From an uncultured Collinsella sp. (GTDB lineage Bacteria > Actinomycetota > Coriobacteriia > Coriobacteriales > Coriobacteriaceae), in contig CALAMG010000022.1 in assembly GCA_937925715.1 (NCBI GenBank), positions 1-64,000 on the forward strand: 64,000 bases of DNA, read 5' to 3'. Position numbers and translations under genes: made by a program. Of this stretch, positions 7,928-16,602 are shown one piece after another; position 1 is the first letter of the stretch; each line of letters begins with the position of its first letter. The notes below the pieces were generated by a model. It saw nothing but the letters and a program-made list of their open reading frames with translations. It did not search any database and was not told the DNA's origin.

Positions 7928-8045
7928 TTAGCGTCGACGCTTCCAGATAATGCCGAGGATGATGACGATGATGCCGCCGATAAGGCACGCGCCAACTACT
8001 GCCAGCGTGCGGTCTCCCGTTGCGGCGAGCTTACCAACGTCTTCT
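7928..8045 (-). pseudogene. Out-of-frame cell-wall sorting tail of the 5'-nucleotidase
   Basis: In the frame that overlaps the 3' end of the nucleotidase gene, the minus strand encodes DVGKLAATGDRTLAVVGA, a hydrophobic helix and a terminal WKRRR before TAA (7928-7930). This is a complete LPxTG-type sorting signal (LAATGD), membrane anchor and positive tail. It is separated from the upstream reading frame by a single-nucleotide shift in AAGAAGACG (rc of about 8039-8047). One extra A there would join the two frames as KKDVGKLAATG. Confidence 0.8.
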
Positions 8046-9951
8046 TGGTGCTGACCTTCGTGGTCGTCGTGTCCGTCTTAGGCGAGGGCTTAGGCGTCAG
8101 GGCCGGTGTGGGCGTGGGGTCCACGGCTACGGAGCCGAAGCTGATGGTGCCGGCGAGCCCGGCCATCTTGCTCTCCCAGCCGTTCTGCCCAATCAGCGCC
8201 CTCAGCGCCGCCTCGCACGTGCCCCACTCGGTGTACTTGGTGGCGTGTGCAAAGGTGGGAAAGTCGGTCGTGTTGGTAATGATGTAGTTGTTGGTGGCGA
8301 CGGTATAGGTCTTGGCGGGGTCGAGCGTGCTGCCGTCTTTGGTGAGTGTGGCACTCACAATGCGCTTGCCTTCGGGCTGCGTCCAATCAATCGTCACGTT
8401 GATGCCGCCAAAGGAGAGAACGCTGCCAGAGTCATCGCGCCACTTGTACTTGTCTTGCGCCTCCTGCTCGGTGTGACCGGCCGCCACATAAGCCTGCTGA
8501 AGCTCGTAGCTGTCGTTGCAATCGTCGCTGATTTGTAGCGAGTGCTCGAGCGCTGCGAGGAAGTCCGCGCCGGTCATGGTCCAGGTCTCCACGGTGTTGC
8601 CGTAGGGCGAGATGGCGATGACGTTGCCAGCGGTCACGTTGCCCGCCGCGATGCCGCCGCGGATGCCGCCAGCGTTTTCGATAGCGAGGTCCGCGCCCGT
8701 CAGGGCAAGATAGGAGCCGCAAATCACGTGGCCGATGGTCTGGGCCTTGGTGGTGTCGCCCTCCTTGCTGGGACGGAAATCGGTGGTGCGCACCATTTCC
8801 CAACCATGCGTGCCTGCGGCGTCCTCGCCGTAGAAATAGTTGGTGGTGGATGTGCCGAGCACCTTGTTCGATTCGTTTTCAAAGTCCTCGTCGAGCGGCT
8901 TGATCTTGTTGCGGACGGCTTCAAGGCGGCTTTGGTAGTCGGAGCCCTTGTCGGGGTCTGCCAAAAGGTCGTTGACGTTCTTGGCGGTGTAGAGCTTCTC
9001 GTTGCTGTCGTCTGCAGGGACCGTGACCGTGTCATCGTCGGTCGTCTCGGTGCCATTCGTGTCGTATTTGTACGGAATGGAAAGCAGTCCCACCTCGGCA
9101 AAGGCACTGCCCGCCTCGACAACGTGGATTGTCTTGCCGTCGGCTCCCGTCACCTTCTCGTTAAGGTTGATGTGCTCGTGGCCTGCGATAAGGGCATCGA
9201 CGCCACGGAGTCGCGTGGCAAAGGTCTTGGCGTCGAGCGTGTGCGCGATACACACAACAACATCGCAGCCCTCCCTGCGCAGCTGCTCTGCCTCGGTATT
9301 GATGGCGTTCGCGGCACTCGAGAAGCTGGTGCCCGCGACCAGGTCCGCGCGCAGCGAGGAACCTAGCGACTCATCCATGGCACCCACGACGCCGACCTTG
9401 ATTTTGTAGTCGAATGTGGAGTGATCTTCGCTATCCTCCCAGGTGCGATCGAGCGTCTTCGTGATGCTCGAGCTCCATACGCCGCTCGTAGACTTCGCGT
9501 TCGCGCAGAGCATGGCGAAGGGCGTGCCGGTGGTGCTGTAGCCGGTCATGGTGCGGAGTTTGTCCGCACCGTAGCTCCAGTCGTGGTTGCCTGGCGTGGT
9601 CGCGTCGTAGCCGTCGGCGTAGAAGGTGTCCATGAGCTCGGCGATGCTCTTGCCCTCGCTCATGGTGGCGAAGGACTGTCCGTGGAAGGTGTCGCCCGCA
9701 TCGAGCAAAAGATCGGGGACGCTGCTTTGGGCGCTATAGAGAACCGCCAGTCCGTCAAAGCCCACAGTGCCGGTGCCCTTGCTTGCGTTGTAGCTGTACT
9801 TGTAGCTGCCGTGGATATCGTTGGTGTGCATGACGGCCACGGAGCCGTCAATAGCGGCGGGCAGGTTTCCCGCGAAAGCGAGGCTTGGGATGCCTGCGAG
9901 CGCGCCGGCAAACAACGCGGCGGCCAACGCAAAGCGGGGGAGTCTTTTCAT
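7996..9951 (-). CDS. Secreted 5'-nucleotidase / UshA-like metallophosphoesterase, C-terminus frameshifted
   Basis: 651 aa as read. A signal peptide occupies residues 1-27 (cleavage near AFA-GN). The N-terminal metallophosphoesterase domain shows HTNDIHG (about 42), DAGDTFHG, GNHDW, CIAHT and GHEHIN. The C-terminal nucleotide-binding domain includes GGIRGG and ISPYGNTVETWTMTG. It should dephosphorylate extracellular nucleotides and release nucleosides. A Pro/Thr-rich wall-spanning stretch (about 620-640) leads to an unrelated end (TLVSSPQRETARWQ). The expected sortase signal lies in the adjacent frame (7928-8045), so the protein as read would be secreted rather than anchored unless the shift is a sequence error. 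Confidence 0.9.
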   Translation of the reverse strand: MKRLPRFALAAALFAGALAGIPSLAFAGNLPAAIDGSVAVMHTNDIHGSYKYSYNASKGTGTVGFDGLAVLYSAQSSVPDLLLDAGDTFHGQSFATMSEGKSIAELMDTFYADGYDATTPGNHDWSYGADKLRTMTGYSTTGTPFAMLCANAKSTSGVWSSSITKTLDRTWEDSEDHSTFDYKIKVGVVGAMDESLGSSLRADLVAGTSFSSAANAINTEAEQLRREGCDVVVCIAHTLDAKTFATRLRGVDALIAGHEHINLNEKVTGADGKTIHVVEAGSAFAEVGLLSIPYKYDTNGTETTDDDTVTVPADDSNEKLYTAKNVNDLLADPDKGSDYQSRLEAVRNKIKPLDEDFENESNKVLGTSTTNYFYGEDAAGTHGWEMVRTTDFRPSKEGDTTKAQTIGHVICGSYLALTGADLAIENAGGIRGGIAAGNVTAGNVIAISPYGNTVETWTMTGADFLAALEHSLQISDDCNDSYELQQAYVAAGHTEQEAQDKYKWRDDSGSVLSFGGINVTIDWTQPEGKRIVSATLTKDGSTLDPAKTYTVATNNYIITNTTDFPTFAHATKYTEWGTCEAALRALIGQNGWESKMAGLAGTISFGSVAVDPTPTPALTPKPSPKTDTTTTKVSTKKTLVSSPQRETARWQ

Positions 9952-10015
9952 GGCAGTTTCCTTAGTCCTTAGCCAGAATGTCTGGTTGAATATCGGATTA
10001 TCGACATAATATGCG

Positions 10016-10055
10016 AAAACCGCCGCAAGGGCGTCTGTCCCTTTGCGGCGGTTTT
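10016..10055. repeat. Family III hairpin repeat
   Basis: AAAACCGCCGCAA (10016-10028) pairs perfectly with TTGCGGCGGTTTT (10043-10055); the inner part reads GTCTGTCCCT. It is the second of two tandem hairpins downstream of the leftward ABC operon and ahead of the nucleotidase gene. Confidence 0.8.
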
Positions 10056-10070
10056 GACGTTTATGCAGAT

Positions 10071-10111
10071 AAAACCTGCCAAAATAAACCTGTCCCTTTT
10101 TGGCAGGTTTT
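10071..10111. repeat. Family III hairpin repeat, doubles as terminator
   Basis: AAAACCTGCCAAAA (10071-10084) pairs with TTTTGGCAGGTTTT (10098-10111), enclosing TAAACCTGTCCCT. On the minus strand it begins within the stop codon of the ATPase gene (TTA 10110-10112) and ends in TTTT, so it is the likely terminator of the importer operon. Confidence 0.8.
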
Positions 10112-10904
10112 AGCTCAGCAGCATGCGGTCGTTGGCGAGCTCGCCGCCCGAGACTTCCTCGAACTTCTGCAGCAGGTCGGTAACGGTGAGCGACTTCTTC
10201 TCGTCGCCGGCCACGTCGTAGATCACATGGCCTTCGTGCATCATGATCAGACGATTGCCCAGACGGATGGCGTCGTTCATGTTGTGCGTGACCATGAGCG
10301 TGGTCAGGTGGTTCTCGTCGACGATCTCCTCGGTCAGGTTGAGCACCTTCGATGCCGTCTTGGGGTCGAGGGCCGCGGTGTGCTCGTCGAGCAGCAGCAG
10401 GCGCGGCCTGGTGAGCGTGGCCATCAACAGGGTGAGTGCCTGGCGCTGGCCGCCCGAGAGCAGGCCGACCTTGGCGTTGAGGCGCGTGTCCAGACCAAGG
10501 TCCAGGCGCTTGAGTAGCTCAACGTACTCATCTTTCTCGGCCTTGGTGACGCCCCACGAAAGGCCGCGACGCTGGCCGCGACGCTTGGCGAGGGCCAGGT
10601 TCTCGGCGATTTGCATGTCGGCAGCGGTACCGCGCATGGGGTCCTGAAACACGCGGCCCAGGTACTTGGCGCGCTGCGACTCGCTCAGGCGCGAGACGTC
10701 GGTACCGTCGAGCTCAATAACGCCCGAATCGAGCGGGTACACGCCGGCGATCATGTTGAGCAGCGTGGACTTGCCGGCGCCGTTGCCGCCGATCACGGTT
10801 ACAAAGTCGCCGTCATTCAGGGTGAGGTCGACGCCGGTGAGCGCGCGCTTCTCGGTGACGGTGCCCTTGTTAAAGGTCTTCTTGACGTGCGAGAGCTTAA
10901 GCAT
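10110..10904 (-). CDS. ABC transporter ATPase, TrpXYZ-like importer
   Basis: 264-aa nucleotide-binding subunit. Walker A GGNGAGKST (about 40), Q-loop VFQDP, signature LSGGQRQ, Walker B RLLLLDEHTAALD and H-switch VTHNM are all intact. It energises uptake together with the permease and lipoprotein encoded upstream on the same strand. The start at 10904 has a good RBS (AAGGGGG) and overlaps the permease stop by 8 nt, so the two are coupled. The frame is open for 27 more codons upstream, inside the permease gene, and these were not used. Amino-acid (tryptophan/tyrosine) specificity is a family-level guess only. Confidence 0.9.
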   Translation of the reverse strand: MLKLSHVKKTFNKGTVTEKRALTGVDLTLNDGDFVTVIGGNGAGKSTLLNMIAGVYPLDSGVIELDGTDVSRLSESQRAKYLGRVFQDPMRGTAADMQIAENLALAKRRGQRRGLSWGVTKAEKDEYVELLKRLDLGLDTRLNAKVGLLSGGQRQALTLLMATLTRPRLLLLDEHTAALDPKTASKVLNLTEEIVDENHLTTLMVTHNMNDAIRLGNRLIMMHEGHVIYDVAGDEKKSLTVTDLLQKFEEVSGGELANDRMLLS

Positions 10905-11820
10905 CTGCCACATCCCCCTTCGTGTAGGAGCTGCGGAGCTTATAGCGCTCCCAAACCACGGGTACGCACAGGGCCACAGCGACAATTACGGCGGAAAGCA
11001 GCTTCATGTCGTTGGCGTCCATGCCCAACTGCAGCACGATGGCGCGGATAAGGAAGTACACCACGGAGCCAAAGACGGCGGAGGCAAGACGGACGCTAAA
11101 CTGCGTGAGGCCGCCGGGCAGCAGACGGCCGAGCACCTCACCGATAACAATGGCGGCAAGACCGATAACGATGGCACCGGTGCCCATACCAATGTCGGCA
11201 TACTTTTGGCTCTGGCAGATGAGCGCGCCCGAAAGGCCGATGAGGGCGTTGGAGAGCACGAGGGCGATCATCTTGGTGGAGTTGGTGTTGACGCCCAGGG
11301 CGCGGATCATGTACTCGTTGTTGCCGGTGGCGCGCAGCGCCGAGCCAATCTCGGTGCCAAAGAACCAATACAGGATGGCAACGATAGCCACGGCGAGCAG
11401 GATGCCCAAGATGATGGCAACGGTGGACTGCGGCAGGCCGGTCATATTGCTGACGGCCGAAAACACGGTGCCCTTGGCAAGAATGGGCGTATTGGACTTG
11501 CCCATGATGCGCAGGTTGATGGACCACAGGCTGATCTGGGTGAGGATTCCGGCGAGGATCGCGGGAATCTCGAAGACGGTGGTCAAAATGCCCGTGACGG
11601 CACCCGCGATGGCGCCGGCGCACATACCGGCCAGCACGGCGAGCAGCGGGTCGACGTTGCTATTGACGATGAGCACAGCGCAGACGCAGCCGCCGAGGGC
11701 AAAGCTGCCGTCGCAGGTCATATCGGGAATGTCGAGCAGGCGGAACGTGATAAACACGCCAAGCACCATAATGCCCCAGAGGACGCCCTGCGAAACGGCG
11801 CCCTGCAATGCAATGAGCAT
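10897..11820 (-). CDS. ABC transporter permease, TrpXYZ-like importer
   Basis: 307-aa integral membrane protein of the branched-chain-amino-acid/sugar type permease fold. Eight to ten hydrophobic helices are spread over the sequence. The family pattern LDIPDMTCDGSFALGG near residue 29 and the cytoplasmic coupling segment near ALRATGNNEYMIRALGVN are recognisable. It pairs with the ATPase (8-nt overlap) and follows the lipoprotein gene after 203 nt. The ATG start is preceded by TAGGAGGTAT. Confidence 0.9.
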   Translation of the reverse strand: MLIALQGAVSQGVLWGIMVLGVFITFRLLDIPDMTCDGSFALGGCVCAVLIVNSNVDPLLAVLAGMCAGAIAGAVTGILTTVFEIPAILAGILTQISLWSINLRIMGKSNTPILAKGTVFSAVSNMTGLPQSTVAIILGILLAVAIVAILYWFFGTEIGSALRATGNNEYMIRALGVNTNSTKMIALVLSNALIGLSGALICQSQKYADIGMGTGAIVIGLAAIVIGEVLGRLLPGGLTQFSVRLASAVFGSVVYFLIRAIVLQLGMDANDMKLLSAVIVAVALCVPVVWERYKLRSSYTKGDVADA

Positions 11821-11923
11821 GCTTCATACCTCCTAGGATAGGGTGGACACGTGATTCACCATAATAGCGGTAACAATGCATAGAAGAGTTACGGACAGAC
11901 GTTTTGTTTTACCTGAAACAAGC

Positions 11924-11955
11924 AGGGCGGACGCCGGTCTACAGCGCCCGCCCCT
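11924..11955. terminator. Hairpin between binding-protein and permease genes
   Basis: AGGGCGGACGC (11924-11934) pairs with GCGCCCGCCCCT (11944-11955) with a bulge. It lacks a strong U-run on the minus strand. It probably stabilises or partly terminates the message so that the binding protein is made in excess of the membrane subunits, as in many ABC operons. Confidence 0.5.
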
Positions 11956-12023
11956 GTGGCTCAGATATTGAATAACGCGGCTAAAGCGCGAGCACGGGCT
12001 CTAGACGCATGCCGCGTATGGCA

Positions 12024-13004
12024 TTACGCATCCAGGGCGGAAAGGTCGATGCCCAGGGCCTCGGTCATTTCGTCGTTCTTGACGACGACCAGGTCCTTGC
12101 TCGAGAGGTGCTTGATCGGCATATCCTCGGGCTTGGCCTCGCCCTTCAGGATCTTAACGGCCATCTCGCCCGCGGCGTAGCCCAGGTCCTCATAGTTGAT
12201 GGAGAGGGTGAACAGGCCGCCGGCCATGCACATACCCTCCTCGCCAGTCACGAAGGGAAGCTTGTTTTCCTTGCAGATCTGGCCGACCTGCGAGGCACCC
12301 GCGGCGATGGTGTTGTCGGTGGGGGAGTACAGCGCGTCGACCTTGCCCACGGCAGACTCGACGACGGACTGAATCTCGTTGGAGCTCGAGACGGTGAAAT
12401 CGGTGTACTCGAGGCCCAGCTTGTCGAGCTCCTTCTTGGCGGCCTTGATCTGGACGTCGGAGTTGGACTCGGCGGTGCAGTAGAGCAGGCCGACCTTTTT
12501 AACGTCGGGCAGAACCTTCTGCATCATCTCGAGCTGCTCGGCGACCGGGGTGAGGTCGGAAGCGCCGGTGACGTTGGTGCCGGGCTTGTCGTTGTCCTGG
12601 ACCAGGCCGGAAGCGGCGTAGTCGGTGATGGCGCAGCCAACGATGGGGATATCAGCGGTGGCGCCGGCGGCAGCCTGCGCGGCGGGCGTAGCGATGGCAT
12701 AGATCAGGTCGACGCCATCGCCTACGAACTTGTCGGCAATGGACTTACACGTGGACTGGTCGTTCTGGGCGTTCTTCTGGTCGATCTTGACCTTAAGGCC
12801 GCTCTTCTTGATGGCTTTGACAAAGCCGTCGTTGGCGGCGTCGAGTGCGGAGTGCTCGGTGAGCTGCAGAACGCCGATGGTGTAGTCGGAACCGGCGGCT
12901 GCGGAGCCGGAACCAGAGTTGCCGCCACATCCGGCGAGCGGGGCGAGCGCGAGCAGGCCGGCGGAGACCAGAAGGCTCCTGCGGCTGATGGTGATGTCCT
13001 TCAT
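12024..13004 (-). CDS. ABC substrate-binding lipoprotein (TrpX-like)
   Basis: 326-aa solute receptor. The N-terminus ISRRSLLVSAG resembles a twin-arginine signal and runs into lipobox LAPLAGC, giving lipid-modified Cys26. The mature part is the two-lobed fold of the ABC_sub_bind family (YTIGVLQLTEHSALDAAN, DLIYAIATPAAQAA, GLLYCTAESNS). It captures the ligand for the permease/ATPase encoded downstream. The start ATG at 13004 follows GGGGGTAATGAT; 16 extra upstream codons are not supported. Family members are linked to tryptophan or tyrosine uptake, but the ligand cannot be read from sequence. Confidence 0.9.
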   Translation of the reverse strand: MKDITISRRSLLVSAGLLALAPLAGCGGNSGSGSAAAGSDYTIGVLQLTEHSALDAANDGFVKAIKKSGLKVKIDQKNAQNDQSTCKSIADKFVGDGVDLIYAIATPAAQAAAGATADIPIVGCAITDYAASGLVQDNDKPGTNVTGASDLTPVAEQLEMMQKVLPDVKKVGLLYCTAESNSDVQIKAAKKELDKLGLEYTDFTVSSSNEIQSVVESAVGKVDALYSPTDNTIAAGASQVGQICKENKLPFVTGEEGMCMAGGLFTLSINYEDLGYAAGEMAVKILKGEAKPEDMPIKHLSSKDLVVVKNDEMTEALGIDLSALDA

Positions 13005-13067
13005 ATCATTACCCCCAGTATAAAAATGGCTGGAAACACTGCACTGGGACAAAGTGCAAGTGGAACT

Positions 13068-13095
13068 ATAGTAACGCCGATGTCCATTTTTACAA
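13068..13095 (-). promoter_or_regulatory. Promoter of the TrpXYZ-like operon
   Basis: On the minus strand TTGTAA (13095-13090), a 16-nt spacer and TACTAT (13073-13068) precede the lipoprotein gene by about 60 nt. No T-box or trp operator was recognised in the short leader. Confidence 0.6.
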
Positions 13096-13163
13096 CAGCC
13101 TGGCGGGTTTTTTAATACAGAATCGGATGGGCGGTGCTGAGGAACGACGGACGGTAACGGGGC

Positions 13164-13952
13164 TTACGCTGCGGGCGCGGGACTGTCTTCTTCGTCTAGC
13201 GCGGCAAAGAGCTTCTTGCCATCGAGCAGGCGAGTGCTGACGTTTCTCATACGGGCGATCTCGACGGTGCGCAGCGTATCGTCGGTGCCTCGGGCGTCGT
13301 AGACCGTTCCCAGCAGATACGAGATGCCATCGCGCTGCCTGATGGCAAAGGGACGGAGTGTCATCCGTGCTGCTTCGGTTTCGCCACGCGTCGTGACGCT
13401 CGAAATATCAAAACTCACCGTGGTTCCGTGGTCGATGGCCTGCTCGACGAGCTCGCACGTGTCGATGCGCTTGATGGGCGTGCGTGTTGCCTTGGTAGCC
13501 TTGCTGCCTGCGCTTGGAACGGGTTCGGGTGTATCGAGGTAGCCGCGAACGTCGGCACTCGCCATGGCAACTAAATGCTGCGCCATGCTCTTGCGGATAG
13601 CGATAGGCGTGGAGCGGTTGCGCATGACCATACCGTGGAGCCGGATGATCTCTTCGTCGGTGAGGGGGCGGGTAAGAAGCTTGTAGCCCACACCACGCTT
13701 ATATTCGATTTCGTATCCTGCGTGACGAAGCGCCGATATCGAGGTGTAGATGCTGCGCCGAGCTGCCGAGATGGGCATGCGGGCGGGGTCGTCGGGATGG
13801 GCGAGGCGGCGGACCAATTCGTCGGATAGCAAGGCTTTGTCTTCGCCGGTGTTCTCGCTTAATAGTTGCAGGATGCGAACGGCGCGATAGGCTGCCATCG
13901 AGGCGGCGCCCCTCGTCGTGGTGTCGTAGGTTTCAACAGCGGCTTCGGTCAT
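13164..13952 (-). CDS. WYL-domain transcriptional regulator
   Basis: 262-aa protein. The N-terminal third is a winged-helix segment (YRAVRILQLLSENTGEDKA, then ISAARRSIYTSISALRHAG). The C-terminal half resembles a WYL effector domain (ISYLLGTVYDARGTDDTLRTVEIARM). Such proteins regulate nearby or distant genes in response to a small molecule or nucleic acid ligand. The ATG at 13952 is favoured over a GTG 9 nt upstream because AAAGGA is better spaced. It sits immediately upstream of the importer operon on the same strand and could regulate it, but no operator was identified. Confidence 0.75.
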   Translation of the reverse strand: MTEAAVETYDTTTRGAASMAAYRAVRILQLLSENTGEDKALLSDELVRRLAHPDDPARMPISAARRSIYTSISALRHAGYEIEYKRGVGYKLLTRPLTDEEIIRLHGMVMRNRSTPIAIRKSMAQHLVAMASADVRGYLDTPEPVPSAGSKATKATRTPIKRIDTCELVEQAIDHGTTVSFDISSVTTRGETEAARMTLRPFAIRQRDGISYLLGTVYDARGTDDTLRTVEIARMRNVSTRLLDGKKLFAALDEEDSPAPAA

Positions 13953-14124
13953 CGTGCCCACGTCCTTTCCGTTTTGGGTGGCGACGGTATGGAGCCTAGG
14001 ACGTGGGGCTTTCCCAGGGGCGCAGGGCGCTCTGGGCGGTCGGTAGTCGTCGGCAAACGGCGGGTCGAGTTTTCAACAGCCCTGCTCAACTGACCAAAAA
14101 CTTGCCAAAAGCTTGACGGATGCT

Positions 14125-14164
14125 GTTGAAAAAAGCGTCTCTCGACCGATGTCGAGAGACGCTT
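14125..14164 (-). terminator. Terminator of asnS
   Basis: AAGCGTCTCTCGAC (14133-14146) pairs perfectly with GTCGAGAGACGCTT (14151-14164). On the minus strand it is followed by TTTTTTCAAC. Confidence 0.9.
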
Positions 14165-14210
14165 ATGCGATGAGCGTTGGCGTGTGGCGACGCGAGCTAG
14201 CGTCCGACGA

Positions 14211-15614
14211 TTAGAAGTCGGCGTTGCCCACGGTGCGCGGGTGCGGCAGGACGTCGCGGATGTTGCCCACGCCGGTCAGATACATGACCAAGCGCTCGAA
14301 GCCCAGACCGTAGCCGGCGTGCTTGCAGGAACCGTAGCGGCGCAGGTCAAGGTAGTACTTGTACTGCTCGGGATTCATGCCCAGGTCCTTGATGCGGGCC
14401 TCGAGCAGATCCAGGCGCTCCTCGCGCTGGGAGCCGCCGATAATCTCGCCAATACCGGGAACCAGGCAGTCGGCGGCGGCGACGGTCTTGCCGTCCTCGT
14501 TCATGCGCATGTAGAACGCCTTGATCTCGGCCGGGTAGTCGGTCACAAAAGTCGGTCGCTTAAAGTGCTCCTCGGTCAGGAAGCGCTCATGCTCGGTCTG
14601 CAGGTCGATGCCCCAGCTCACGGGATAGTCAAACTTGTGACCGGCGGCGACGGCCTGCTCCAGGATTTCGACGGCCTCGGTATAGGTGACGCGGGCAAAG
14701 TCGGAGTTGGCGACATGGTCCAGGCGCTCGAGCAGACCCTTGTCCACAAACTTGTTGAGCATGTTGAGCTCGTCGGGGCAGGTGGCCATAACGTCCTTAA
14801 GGACGTACTTGAGCATGGCCTCGGCGTTATCCATGTAGTCGTTCAGATCGGCGAAGGCCATTTCGGGCTCGATCATCCAAAACTCGGCGGCGTGGCGCGT
14901 GGTGTTGGAGTTCTCGGCACGGAAGGTGGGGCCAAAGGTGTACACGTCGCCAAAGGCCATGGCAAAGTTCTCGGCGTTGAGCTGGCCGGACACGGTGAGG
15001 CTTGCATGCTTGCCAAAGAAGTCCTGGCTCCAGTCGACCTCGCCGGACTCGGTGAGGGGCGGATTTTTGGGGTCGAGCGTGGTCACGCGGAACATCTCGC
15101 CGGCGCCCTCGCAGTCACTCGTGGTGATGATGGGGGTGTTGACGTAGACAAAGCCCTGCTCCTGGAAGAAGCGGTGGATGGCGGCAGCCGCGACAGAGCG
15201 GATGCGGAACACGGCGCGGAACAGGTTGGTGCGCGGGCGCAGGTGCTGCTGGGTGCGCAGGAACTCGACGGTTGCGCGCTTCTTCTGCAGCGGGTAATCC
15301 GGGGCGCTCGTGCCCTCGACCTCGATGGAGGTGGCAGAAAGCTCGAAAGGCTGGGGCGCATCGGGGGTCAGCTTGACGGTGCCGGTGCAAATGAGTGCGG
15401 CCGAGACGTTTTGATGGGCGATCTCGTCGTAGTTGTCGAGTGCCTCGCGGTTCATGACGACCTGCAGGTCGCGGAAGCAGCTGCCGTCGTTGAGCGTAAC
15501 AAAGCCAAAGTTCTTCATGTCGCGGACGGACTTGACCCAGCCGGCGACGGTGACGGTCTGGCCGCCGAGCGACTCGGCATCGGCATAGAGCTGCGCGATT
15601 TTGGTGCGGTTCAC
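14211..15614 (-). CDS. asnS: Asparaginyl-tRNA synthetase
   Basis: 467-aa class IIb synthetase that charges tRNA-Asn. The N-terminal OB-fold anticodon domain (VTVAGWVKSVRDMKNFGFVTLNDGS) is followed by the class II catalytic core with motif 2 (GPTFRAENSNT) and motif 3 (GYGLGFERLVMYLTG). The GTG at 15614 is chosen as start because it follows GGGAGGATAC and gives the family's usual N-terminus (NRTKIAQLYADAESLGGQ). An open frame of 88 codons upstream is spurious. It is flanked by terminators and so is probably monocistronic. Confidence 0.96.
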   Translation of the reverse strand: MNRTKIAQLYADAESLGGQTVTVAGWVKSVRDMKNFGFVTLNDGSCFRDLQVVMNREALDNYDEIAHQNVSAALICTGTVKLTPDAPQPFELSATSIEVEGTSAPDYPLQKKRATVEFLRTQQHLRPRTNLFRAVFRIRSVAAAAIHRFFQEQGFVYVNTPIITTSDCEGAGEMFRVTTLDPKNPPLTESGEVDWSQDFFGKHASLTVSGQLNAENFAMAFGDVYTFGPTFRAENSNTTRHAAEFWMIEPEMAFADLNDYMDNAEAMLKYVLKDVMATCPDELNMLNKFVDKGLLERLDHVANSDFARVTYTEAVEILEQAVAAGHKFDYPVSWGIDLQTEHERFLTEEHFKRPTFVTDYPAEIKAFYMRMNEDGKTVAAADCLVPGIGEIIGGSQREERLDLLEARIKDLGMNPEQYKYYLDLRRYGSCKHAGYGLGFERLVMYLTGVGNIRDVLPHPRTVGNADF

Positions 15615-15721
15615 GTATCCTCCCATAACGGTTGAATGATAGTTATCCATACAGTTCGATATTCTAGCAGCTCGGCTCATTTGAGCTATACAGATAAAGC
15701 ATTGGCGGGATGGTTTTTCAA

Positions 15722-15758
15722 ACGAAAAGCGCCCGCGGCCAAATGGTCGCGGGCGCTT
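15722..15758 (-). terminator. Terminator of the EIIA gene
   Basis: AAGCGCCCGCG (15727-15737) pairs with CGCGGGCGCTT (15748-15758). Reading leftward it is followed by TTCGTTTG. Confidence 0.8.
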
Positions 15759-15795
15759 GACGAGGTGCCTTTTGGCTGTGTGGCGTGGGGCCTGG

Positions 15796-16359
15796 CTACT
15801 TGGTCTTGGCAACCAGCAGCGGGTCGCCAAGCTTGACGAGCGGGTTGCCGCCGATAAGCGTTCCAGACTCGCCGACATGGTCGATGCTCTTAAGACGATC
15901 GAGCTCGGAGACGATGACGGTCACGATGTCCTCGTGACCAGCGGCCTTAATGGCCTCGCGGTCGAAGCTGATGAGCGGCTGGCCTGCCTTGACCACATCG
16001 CCCATCTCGACAAAGCGGGCAAAACCCTTGCCGTTCATTTCCACGGTGCCCAGGCCAACATGGATGAACACGCGCAGGCCGTCCTCGGTGATCATGCCGA
16101 TGGAGTGGTTGGTGACAGTGGTGGCACCGATGCGGCCGTTGGCGGGCGCATAGATGGTGCCGGTAATGGGCTCGATGCCATAGCCCTGGCCAAGCATGCC
16201 CGAGGCGATCGTCTCGTCGGGAACCTCGTTCAGGTTGACGAGCACGCCGTTGACGGGGGCATAGATGACGCCTTCGCGGGTAGCGAAGCTTGCTGCGGGC
16301 GGAACGGACGCCTCGCCGGTCGAGGTGAAGGTGGACTTAAGCGAATCGAGCAGACCCAT
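15796..16359 (-). CDS. crr: PTS glucose-type EIIA protein
   Basis: 187-aa cytoplasmic phosphocarrier. The EIIA-Glc fold is clear: VIYAPVNGVLVNLNEVPDETIASGMLGQG, TNHSIGMIT with His85, and VFIHVGLGTVEMNG (all quoted in parts of the conserved core) with His100, the equivalent of phosphorylated His90 in E. coli Crr. About 25 extra residues precede the core. It stands alone, with no EIIBC or HPr/EI gene beside it. It could serve the separate EIIC at 52.8 kb or other permeases. The start ATG follows TTGGAGGC. Confidence 0.9.
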   Translation of the reverse strand: MGLLDSLKSTFTSTGEASVPPAASFATREGVIYAPVNGVLVNLNEVPDETIASGMLGQGYGIEPITGTIYAPANGRIGATTVTNHSIGMITEDGLRVFIHVGLGTVEMNGKGFARFVEMGDVVKAGQPLISFDREAIKAAGHEDIVTVIVSELDRLKSIDHVGESGTLIGGNPLVKLGDPLLVAKTK

Positions 16360-16602
16360 AGTTGCCTCCAACTTAAATAGGCGCATATCGCGCGTTTGGT
16401 TTGCCGGAAACGTTTCACATGTGTTTCGCGGCTTGGTCAACGCCCCTATTCTACGCTGCTCAATGATACCTCTGAACTGGGATTATGTGATATATCAGTT
16501 GAAGGGAAACTTATTGCCGGAGTGTTTCTGCGCCACGGGTTCAAGTGGGGTACGCTTGAAGGCGAAAAACAAGGGCGCATAATTTGCGCGAAGGGAGCAC
16601 AT

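Noticed and set aside
7996..8060. Programmed -1 frameshift in the nucleotidase gene
   Set aside because: AAGAAGACG is not a recognised slippery heptamer and no strong downstream pseudoknot was identified; a 1-nt deletion or sequence error is simpler.
14085..14130. T-box or asparagine riboswitch near asnS
   Set aside because: The structure there is simply the asnS terminator at the 3' end; the 5' leader of asnS is short with no T-box sequence.
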